Source: Lasioglossum baleicum (Eukaryota > Arthropoda > Insecta > Hymenoptera > Halictidae). Taken from it: DNA of 64,000 nt. Below, piece by piece: positions 51,501 through 61,900 of this stretch (position 1 is the stretch's first letter; every line of letters begins with the position of its first letter). The notes under the pieces are model-generated. The model made no database searches and was not told the DNA's origin. It saw nothing but the letters and a program-made list of their open reading frames with translations. Made by a program: the position numbers and the translations under genes. Location: assembly GCF_051020765.1 (NCBI RefSeq), contig NW_027469229.1, forward strand, positions 248,001 through 312,000, in the 5' to 3' direction.

Positions 51501-54500
51501 ACGTGCGGGAGGATGCATCCCGCAGGCTAGTCGAGTAAAAACACGTGCGAGAGGATGCATCCCGCAGGCTAGTCGAGTAAAAAACACGTGCGAGAGGATG
51601 CATCCTGCAGGCTAGTCGAGTAAAAACACGTGCGAGAGGATGTATCCCGCAGGCTAGTCGAGTAAAAACACGTGCGAGAGGATGCATCCCGCAGGCTAGT
51701 CGAGTAAAAACACGTGCGAGAGGATGCATCCCGCAGGCTAGTCGAGTAAAAACACGTGCGAGGTTTTGTGGGATGCGCATGCGCAGGCTTTTTGGGATGC
51801 GCATGGCTAGTCGAGCATAAACACGTGCGAGAGGATGCATCCCGCAGGGTAGTCGAGCAAAAACACGTGCGAGAGGATGCATCCCGCAGGGTAGTCGAGT
51901 AAAAACACGTGCGAGAGGATGCATCCCGCAGGCTAGTCGAGTAAAAACACGTGCGAGAGGATGCATCCCGCAGGCTAGTCGAGTAAAAACACGTGCGAGG
52001 TTTTGTGGGATGCGCATGCGCAGGTTTTTTGGGATGCGCATGGCTAGTCGACCAAAAACACGTGCGAGAGGATGCATCCCGCAGGCTAGTCGAGTAAAAA
52101 CACGTGCGAGAGGATGCATCCTGCAGGCTAGTCGAGTAAAAACACGTGCGAGAGGATGCATCCCGCAGGCTAGTCGAGTAAAAACACGTGCGAGAGGATG
52201 CATCCCGCAGGCTGGTCGAGCAAAAACACGTGCGAGGTTTTGTGGGATGCGCATGAGCAGGTTTTGTGGGATGCGCATGCGCAGGTTTTTTGGGATGCGC
52301 ATGGCTAGTCGAGCAAAAACACGTGCGAGAGGATGCATCCCGCAGGCTAGTCGAGCAAAAACACGTGCGAGAGGATGCATCCCGCAGGCTAGTCGAGTAA
52401 AAACACGTGCGAGAGGATGCATCCCGCAGGCTACTCGAGTAAAAACACGTGCGAGAGGATGCATCCCGCAGGCTAGTCGAGCAAAAACACGTGCGAGAGG
52501 ATGCATCCCGCAGGCTAGTCGAGCAAAAACACGTGCGAGAGGATGCATCCCGCAGGCTAGTCGAGTAAAAACACGTGCGAGAGGATGCATCCCGCAGGCT
52601 ACTCGAGTAAAAACACGTGCGAGAGGATGCATCCCGCAGGCTAGTCGAGTAAAAACACGTGCGAGGTTTTGTGGGATGCGCATGCGCAGGTTTTTTGGGA
52701 TGCGCATGGCTAGTCGAGCAAAAACACGTGCGAGAGGATGCATCCCGCAGGCTAGTCGAGCAAAAACACGTGCGAGAGGATGCATCCCGCAGGCTAGTCG
52801 AGCAAAAACACGTGCGAGAGGATGCATCCCGCAGGCTAGTCGAGCAAAAACACGTGCGAGCGGATGCATCCCGCAGGCTAGTCGAGCAAAAACACGTGCG
52901 AGAGGATGCATCCCGCAGGCTAGTCGAGCAAAAACACGTGCGAGAGGATGCATCCTGCAGGCTAGTCGAGTAAAAACACGTGCGGGAGGATGCATCCCGC
53001 AGGCTAGTCGAGTAAAAACACGTGCGAGAGGATGCTTCCCGCAGGCTAGTCGAGTACAAACACGTGCGAGAGGATGCATCCCGCAGGCTAGTCGAGTAAA
53101 AACACGTGCGAGAGGATGCATCCCGCAGGCTAGTCGAGTAAAAACACGTGCGAGGTTTTGTGGGATGCGCATGCGCAGGTTTTGTGGGATGCGCATGCGC
53201 AGGTTTTTTGGGATGCGCATGCGCAGGTTTTTTGGGATGCGCATGCGCAGGTTTTTTGGGATGCGCATGGCTAGTCGAGCAAAAACACGTGCGAGAGGAT
53301 GCATCCCGCAGGCTAGTCGAGCAAAAACACGTGCGAGAGGATGCATCCCGCAGGCTAGTCGAGCAAAAACACGTGCGAGAGGATGCATCCCGCAGACTAG
53401 TCGAGTAAAAACACGTGCGAGACGATGCTTCCCGCAGGCTAGTCGAGTAAAAACACGTGCGAGAGGATGCTTCCCGCAGGCTAGTCGAGTAAAAACACGT
53501 GCGAGAGGATGCATCCCGCAGGCTAGTCGAGTAAAAACACGTGCAAGAGGATGCTTCCCGCAGGCTAGTCGAGTAAAAACACGTGCGAGAGGATGCATCC
53601 CGCAGGCTAGTCGAGTAAAAACACGTGCGAGAGGATGCGTCCCGCAGGCTAGTCGAGCAAAAACACGTGCGAGAGGAGGCATCCCGCAGGCTAGTCGAGC
53701 AAAAACACGTGCGAGAGGATGCATCCCGCAGGCTAGTCGATCAAAAACACGTGCGAGAGGATGCATCCCGCAGGCTAGACGAGCAAAAACACGTGCGAGA
53801 GGATGCATCCCGCAGGCTAGTCGAGTAAAAACACGTGCAAGAGGATGCTTCCCGCAGGCTAGTCGAGTAAAAACACGTGCGAGAGGATGCATCCCGCAGG
53901 CTAGTCGAGTAAAAACACGTGCGAGAGGATGCATCCCGCAGGCTAGTCGAGTAAAAACACGTGCAAGAGGATGCTTCCCGCAGGCTAGTCGAGTAAAAAC
54001 ACGTGCGAGAGGATGTATCCCGCAGGCTAGTCGAGTAAAAACACGTGCGGGAGGATGCATCCCGCAGGCTAGTCGAGCGAAAACACGTGCGAGAGGATGC
54101 ATCCCGCAGGCTGGTCGAGCAAAAACACGTGCGAGAGGATGCATCCCGCAGGCTAGTCGAGTAAAAACACGTGCGAGAGGATGCATCCTGCAGGCTAGTC
54201 GAGTAAAAACACGTGCGAGAGGATGCATCCCGCAGGCTAGTCGAGTAAAAACACGTGCGAGAGGATGCATCCCGCAGGCTAGTCGAGCACAAACACGTGC
54301 GAGAGGATGCATCCCGCAGGCTAGTCGAGCAAAAACACGTGCGAGAGGATGCATCCCGCAGGCTAGTCGAGTATAAACACGTGCGATACGATGCATCCCG
54401 CAGGCTAGTCGAGCACAAACACGTGCGAGGTTTTGTGGGATGCGCATGCGCAGGTTTTGTGGGATGCGCATGCGCAGGTTTTTTGGGATGCGCATGGCTA

Positions 54501-55999
54501 GTCGAGCAAAAACACGTGCGAGAGGATGCATCCCGCAGGGTAGTCGAGTAAAAACACGTGCGAGAGGATGCATCCCGCAGGCTAGTCGAGTAAAAACACG
54601 TGCGAGAGGATGCATCCCGCCGGCTAGTCGAGCAAAAACACGTGCGAGAGGATGCATCCCGCAGGCTAGTCGAGCAAAAACACGTGCGAGAGGATGCATC
54701 CAGCAGGCTAGTCGAGTAAAAACACGTGCGAGAGGATGCATCCCGCAGGCTAGTCGAGCACAAACACGTGCGAGAGGATGCATCCCGCAGGCTAGTCGAG
54801 CAAAAACACGTGCGAGAGGATGCATCCCGCAGGCTAGTCGAGTAAAAACACGTGCGAAAGGATGCATCCCGCAGGCTAGTCGAGCACAAACACGTGCGAG
54901 GTTTTGTGGGATGCGCATGGCTAGTCGAGCAAAAACACGTGCGAGAGGATGCATCCCGCAGGCTAGTCGAGCAAAAACACGTGCGAGAGGATGCATCCCG
55001 CAGGCTAGTCGAGTAAAAACACGTGCGAGAGGATGCATCCCGCAGGCTAGTCGAGTAAAAACACGTGCGAGGTTTTGTGGGATGCGCATGCGCAGGTTTT
55101 TTGGGATGCGCATGGCTAGTCGAGCAAAAACACGTGCGAGAGGATGCATCCCGCAGGCTAGTCGAGTAAAAACACGTGCGAGAGGATGCATCCTGCAGGC
55201 TAGTCGAGTAAAAACACGTGCGAGAGGATGCATCCCGCAGGCTAGTCGAGTAAAAACACGTGCGAGAGGATGCATCCCGCAGGCTAGTCGAGCACAAACA
55301 CGTGCGAGAGGATGCATCCCGCAGGCTAGTCGAGCAAAAACACGTGCGAGAGGATGCATCCCGCAGGCTAGTCGAGTATAAACACGTGCGATACGATGCA
55401 TCCCGCAGGCTAGTCGAGCACAAACACGTGCGAGGTTTTGTGGGATGCGCATGCGCAGGTTTTGTGGGATGCGCATGCGCAGGTTTTTTGGGATGCGCAT
55501 GGCTAGTCGAGCAAAAACACGTGCGAGAGGATGCATCCCGCAGGGTAGTCGAGTAAAAACACGTGCGAGAGGATGCATCCCGCAGGCTAGTCGAGTAAAA
55601 ACACGTGCGAGAGGATGCATCCCGCCGGCTAGTCGAGCAAAAACACGTGCGAGAGGATGCATCCCGCAGGCTAGTCGAGCAAAAACACGTGCGAGAGGAT
55701 GCATCCAGCAGGCTAGTCGAGTAAAAACACGTGCGAGAGGATGCATCCCGCAGGCTAGTCGAGCACAAACACGTGCGAGAGGATGCATCCCGCAGGCTAG
55801 TCGAGCAAAAACACGTGCGAGAGGATGCATCCCGCAGGCTAGTCGAGTAAAAACACGTGCGAAAGGATGCATCCCGCAGGCTAGTCGAGCACAAACACGT
55901 GCGAGGTTTTGTGGGATGCGCATGGCTAGTCGAGCAAAAACACGTGCGAGAGGATGCATCCCGCAGGCTAGTCGAGCAAAAACACGTGCGAGAGGATGC
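51475..55999 (+). repeat. 4525-bp higher-order unit, copy 2
   Basis: Direct tandem copy of the preceding unit. Differences I noticed are single bases: GTCTAGC near 51407 against GTCGAGC, GAGTCAAAAC at about 50190 in copy 1 only, ACAAATACG at 51240 in copy 1 only, and GTGCATGAGG (49017) against GTGCAAGAGG. A partly deleted third relative lies at about 58760-60800, where cluster 59073 stands 5918 bp from 53155, and later monomers are offset 5792 bp, which is three monomers fewer. Confidence 0.92.
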
Positions 56000-58900
56000 A
56001 TCCCGCAGGCTAGTCGAGTAAAAACACGTGCGAGAGGATGCATCCCGCAGGCTAGTCGAGTAAAAACACGTGCGAGGTTTTGTGGGATGCGCATGCGCAG
56101 GTTTTTTGGGATGCGCATGGCTAGTCGAGCAAAAACACGTGCGAGAGGATGCACCCCGCAGGGTAGTCGAGTAAAAACACTTGCGAGAGGATGCATCCCG
56201 CAGGCTAGTCGAGCAAAAACACGTGCGAGAGGATGCATCCCGCAGGCTAGTCGAGCAAAAACACGTGCGAGAGGATGCATCCCGCAGGCTAGTCGAGCAA
56301 AAACACGTGCGAGAGGATGCATCCCGCAGGCTAGTCGAGTAAAAACACGTGCGAGAGGATGCATCCCGCAGGCTAGTCGAGTAAAAACACGTGCGAGAGG
56401 ATGCATCCCGCAGGCTAGTCGAGTAAAAACACGTGCAAGAGGATGCTTCCCGCAGGCTAGTCGAGTAAAAACACGTGCGAGAGGATGCATCCCGCAGGCT
56501 AGTCGAGTAAAAACACGTGCGAGAGGATGCGTCCCGCAGGCTATTCGAGCAAAACCACGTGCGAGAGGATGCATCCCGCAGGCTAGTCGAGCAAAAACAC
56601 GTGCGAGAGGATGCATCCCGCAGGCTAGTCGAGCAAAAACACGTGCGAGAGGATGCATCCCGCAGGCTAGTCGAGCACAAACACGTGCGAGAGGATTCAT
56701 CCCGCAGGCTAGTCGAGCAAATACACGTGCGAGAGGATGCATCCCGCAGGCTAGTCGAGCACAAACACGTGCGAGAGGATTCATCCCTCAGGCTAGTCGA
56801 GCAAATACACGTGCGAGAGGATGCATCCCGCAGGCTAGTCGAGCAAAAACACGTGCGAGAGGATGCATCCCGCAGGCTAGTCGAGCAAAAACACGTGCGA
56901 GAGGATGCATCCCGCAGACTAGTCGAGTAAAAACACGTGCGAGAGGATGCTTCCCGCAGGCTAGTCGAGTAAAAACACGTGCGAGGTTTTGTGGGATGCG
57001 CATGCGCAGGTTTTGTGGGATGCGCATGCGCAGGTTTTTTGGGATGCGCATGCGCAGGTTTTTTGGGATGCGCATGGCTAGTCGAGCAAAAACACGTGCG
57101 AGAGGATGCATCCCGCAGGCTAGTCGAGCAAAAACACGTGCGAGGTTTTGTGGGATGCGCATGCGCAGGTTTTGTGGGATGCGCATGCGCAGGTTTTTTG
57201 GGATGCGCATGGCTAGTCGAGCAAAAACACGTGCGAGAGGATGCATCCCGCAGGGTAGTCGAGTAAAAACACGTGCGAGAGGATGCATCCCGCAGGCTAG
57301 TCGAGTAAAAACACGTGCGAGAGGATGCATCCCGCCGGCTAGTCGAGCAAAAACACGTGCGAGAGGATGCATCCCGCAGGCTAGTCGAGCAAAAACACGT
57401 GCGAGAGGATGCATCCCGCAGGCTAGTCGAGTAAAAACACGTGCGAGAGGATGCATCCCGCAGGCTAGTCGAGCACAAACACGTGCGAGAGGATGCATCC
57501 CGCAGGCTAGTCGAGCAAAAACACGTGCGAGAGGATGCATCCCGCAGGCTAGTCGAGTAAAAACACGTGCGAAAGGATGCATCCCGCAGGCTAGTCTAGC
57601 ACAAACACGTGCGAGGTTTTGTGGGATGCGCATGGCTAGTCGAGCAAAAACACGTGCGAGAGGATGCATCCCGCAGGCTAGTCGAGCAAAAACACGTGCG
57701 AGAGGATGCATCCCGCAGGCTAGTCGAGTAAAAACACGTGCGAGAGGATGCATCCCGCAGACTAGTCGAGTAAAAACACGTGCGAGAGGATGCTTCCCGC
57801 AGGCTAGTCGAGTAAAAACACGTGCGAGAGGATGCTTCCCGCAGGCTAGTCGAGTAAAAACACGTGCGAGAGGATGCATCCCGCAGGCTAGTCGAGTAAA
57901 AACACGTGCAAGAGGATGCTTCCCGCAGGCTAGTCGAGTAAAAACACGTGCGAGAGGATGCATCCCGCAGGCTAGTCGAGTAAAAACACGTGCGAGAGGA
58001 TGCATCCCGCAGGCTAGTCGAGTAAAAACACGTGAGAGGTTTTGTGGGATGCGCATGCGCAGGCTTTTTGGGATGCGCATGGCTAGTCGAGCATAAACAC
58101 GTGCGAGAGGATGCATCCCGCAGGGTAGTCGAGTAAAAACACGTGCGAGAGGATGCATCCCGCAGGCTAGTCGAGTAAAAACACGTGCGAGAGGATGAAT
58201 CCCGCAGGCTAGTCGAGCAAAAACACGTGCGAGAGGATGCATCCCGCAGGCTAGTCGAGCAAAAACACGTGCGAGAGGATGCATCCCGCAGCCTAGTCGA
58301 GCACAAACACGTGCGAGGTTTTGTGGGATGCGCATGCGCAGGTTTTGTGGGATGCGCATGCGCAGGTTTTTTGGGATGCGCATGCGCAGGTTTTTTGGGA
58401 TGCGCATGGCTAGTCGAGCAAAAACACGTGCGAGAGGATGCATCCCGCAGGCTAGTCGAGTAAAAACACGTGCGAGAGGATGCATCCCGCAGGCTAGTCG
58501 AGTAAAACACGTGCGAGGTTTTGTGGGATGCGCATGCGCAGGTTTTGTGGAATGCGCATGCGCAGGTTTTTTGGGATGCGCATGGCTAGTCGAGCAAAAA
58601 CACGTGCGAGAGGATGCATCCCGCAGGGTAGTCGAGCAAAAACACGTGCGAGAGGATGCATCCCGCAGGCTAGTCGAGTAAAAACACGTGCGAGAGGATG
58701 CATCCTGCAGGCTAGTCGAGTAAAAACACGTGCGAGAGTATGTATCCCGCAGGCTAGTCGAGCAAAAACACGTGCGAGAGGATGCATCCCGCAGGCTAGT
58801 CGAGCAAAAACACGTGCGAGAGGATGCATCCCGCAGGCTAGTCGAGCAAAAACACGTGCGAGCGGATGCATCCCGCAGGCTAGTCGAGCAAAAACACGTG

Positions 58901-61900
58901 CGGGAGGATGCATCCCGCAGGCTAGTCGAGTAAAAACACGTGCGAGAGGATGCTTCCCGCAGGCTAGTCGAGTACAAACACGTGCGAGAGGATGCATCCC
59001 GCAGGCTAGTCGAGTAAAAACACGTGCGAGAGGATGCATCCCGCAGGCTAGTCGAGTAAAAACACGTGCGAGGTTTTGTGGGATGCGCATGCGCAGGTTT
59101 TGTGGGATGCGCATGCGCAGGTTTTTTGGGATGCGCATGCGCAGGTTTTTTGGGATGCGCATGCGCAGGTTTTTTGGGATGCGCATGGCTAGTCGAGCAA
59201 AAACACGTGCGAGAGGATGCATCCCGCAGGCTAGTCGAGCAAAAACACGTGCGAGAGGATGCATCCCGCAGGCTAGTCGAGCAAAAACACGTGCGAGAGG
59301 ATGCATCCCGCAGACTAGTCGAGTAAAAACACGTGCGAGACGATGCTTCCCGCAGGCTAGTCGAGTAAAAACACGTGCGAGAGGATGCTTCCCGCAGGCT
59401 AGTCGAGTAAAAACACGTGCGAGAGGATGCATCCCGCAGGCTAGTCGAGTAAAAACACGTGCAAGAGGATGCTTCCCGCAGGCTAGTCGAGTAAAAACAC
59501 GTGCGAGAGGATGCATCCCGCAGGCTAGTCGAGTAAAAACACGTGCGAGAGGATGCGTCCCGCAGGCTAGTCGAGCAAAAACACGTGCGAGAGGATGCAT
59601 CCCGCAGGCTAGTCGAGCAAAAACACGTGCGAGAGGATGCATCCCGCAGGCTAGTCGATCAAAAACACGTGCGAGAGGATGCATCCCGCAGGCTAGACGA
59701 GCAAAAACACGTGCGAGAGGATGCATCCCGCAGGCTAGTCGAGTAAAAACACGTGCAAGAGGATGCTTCCCGCAGGCTAGTCGAGTAGAAACACGTGCGA
59801 GAGGATGCATCCCGCAGGCTAGTCGAGTAAAAACACGTGCGAGAGGATGCATCCCGCAGGCTAGTCGAGCGAAAACACGTGCGAGAGGATGCATCCCGCA
59901 GGCTGGTCGAGCAAAAACACGTGCGAGAGGATGCATCCCGCAGGCTAGTCGAGTAAAAACACGTGCGAGAGGATGCATCCTGCAGGCTAGTCGAGTAAAA
60001 ACACGTGCGAGAGGATGCATACCGCAGGCTAGTCGAGTAAAAACACGTGCGAGAGGATGCATCCCGCAGGCTAGTCGAGCACAAACACGTGCGAGAGGAT
60101 GCATCCCGCAGGCTAGTCGAGCAAAAACACGTGCGAGAGGATGCATCCCGCAGGCTAGTCGAGTATAAACACGTGCGAAAAGATGCATCCCGCAGGCTAG
60201 TCGAGCACAAACACGTGCGAGGTTTTGTGGGATGCGCATGCGCAGGTTTTGTGGGATGCGCATGGCTAGTCGAGCAAAAACACGTGCGAGAGGATGCATC
60301 CCGCAGGGTAGTCGAGTAAAAACACGTGCGAGAGGATGCATCCCGCAGGCTAGTCGAGTAAAAACACGTGCGAGAGGATGCATCCCGCCGGCTAGTCGAG
60401 CAAAAACACGTGCGAGAGGATGCATCCCGCAGGCTAGTCGAGCAAAAACACGTGCGAGAGGATGCATCCCGCAGGCTAGTCGAGTAAAAACACGTGCGAG
60501 AGGATGCATCCCGCAGGCTAGTCGAGCACAAACACGTGCGAGAGGATGCATCCCGCAGGCTAGTCGAGCAAAAACACGTGCGAGAGGATGCATCCCGCAG
60601 GCTAGTCGAGTAAAAACACGTGCGAAAGGATGCATCCCGCAGGCTAGTCGAGCACAAACACGTGCGAGGTTTTGTGGGATGCGCATGGCTAGTCGAGCAA
60701 AAACACGTGCGAGAGGATGCATCCCGCAGGCTAGTCGAGTAAAAACACGTGCGAGAGGATGCATCCCGCAGGCTAGTCGAGTAAAAACACGTGCGAGGTT
60801 TTGTGGGATGCGCATGCGCAGGTTTTTTGGGATGCGCATGGCTAGTCGAGCAAAAACACGTGCGAGAGGATGCATCCCGCAGGGTAGTCGAGTAAAAACA
60901 CTTGCGAGAGGATGCATCCCGCAGGCTAGTCGAGCAAAAACACGTGCGAGAGGATGCATCCCGCAGGCTAGTCGAGCAAAAACACGTGCGACAGGATGCA
61001 TCCCGCAGGCTAGTCGAGCAAAAACACGTGCGAGAGGATGCATCCCGCAGGCTAGTCGAGTAAAAACACGTGCGAGAGGATGCATCCCGCAGGCTAGTAG
61101 AGCAAAAACACGTGCGAGAGGATGCATCCCGCAGGCTAGTCGAGCAAAAACACGTGCGAGAGGATGCATCCCGCAGGCTACATCGAGTAAAAACACGTGC
61201 GACAGGATGCATCCCGCAGGCTAGTCGAGCAAAAACACGTGCGAGAGGATGCATCCCGCAGGCTACATCGAGTAAAAACACGTGCGACAGGATGCATCCC
61301 GCAGGCTAGTCGAGCAAAAACACGTGCGAGAGGATGCATCCCGCAGGCTAGTCGAGCAAAAACACGTGCGAGAGGATGCATCCCGCAGGCTAGTCGAGCA
61401 AAAACACGTGCGAGAGGATGCATCCCGCAGGCTAGTAGAGCAAAAACACGTGCGAGAGGATGCATCCCGCAGGCTAGTCGAGCAAAAACACGTGCGAGAG
61501 GATGAATCCCGCAGGCTACATCGAGTAAAAACACGTGCGAGAGGATGCATCCCGCAGGCTAGTCGAGCAAAAACACGTGCGAGAGGATGCATCCTGCAGG
61601 CTAGTCGAGTAAAAACACGTGCGAGAGGATGCATCCCGCAGGCTAGTCAAGTAAAAACACGTGCGAGAGGATGCATCCCGCAGGCTAGTCGAGCACAAAC
61701 ACGTGCGAGAGGATGCATCCCGCAGGCTAGTCGAGCAAATACACGTGCGAGAGGATGCATCCCGCAGGCTAGTCGAGTAAAAACACGTGCGAGAGGATGC
61801 ATCCCGCAGGCTAGTCGAGTAAAAACACGTGCGAGGTTTTGTGGTATGCGCATGCGCAGGTTTTGTGGGATGCGCATGCGCAGGTTTTTTGGGATGCGCA

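Larger units (their letters stand above)
24139..58513 (+). repeat. Eleven A5-to-A4 deletions in domain B
   Basis: The A5 tract is reduced to A4 (GTAAAACACG, once ATAAAACACG) in eleven monomers. Nine lie directly left of a three-unit cluster: 24155, 24331, 28644, 31094, 35509, 36837, 42040, 46640 and 58518. The other two, near 40411 and 44564, are followed by GAGACGATGC without a cluster. The association with one cluster class shows descent from a single event, not repeated slippage. Confidence 0.9.

Noticed and set aside
44556..51587. Very long minus-strand open reading frame (over 2,300 codons) of 14-residue repeats, and dozens like it on both strands
   Set aside because: Open frames follow from 42- and 24-bp units divisible by three. 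Several frames and both strands are open at once, starts are arbitrary repeat ATGs, frames are joined through +1 insertions, and no non-repeat domain, signal or flanking sequence is present.
23720..55380. GTATAAAC and GAGCATAAAC monomers as TATA boxes
   Set aside because: They are single-base variants of GAGTAAAAAC or GAGCAAAAAC inherited within duplicated blocks, with no initiator or transcription unit nearby.
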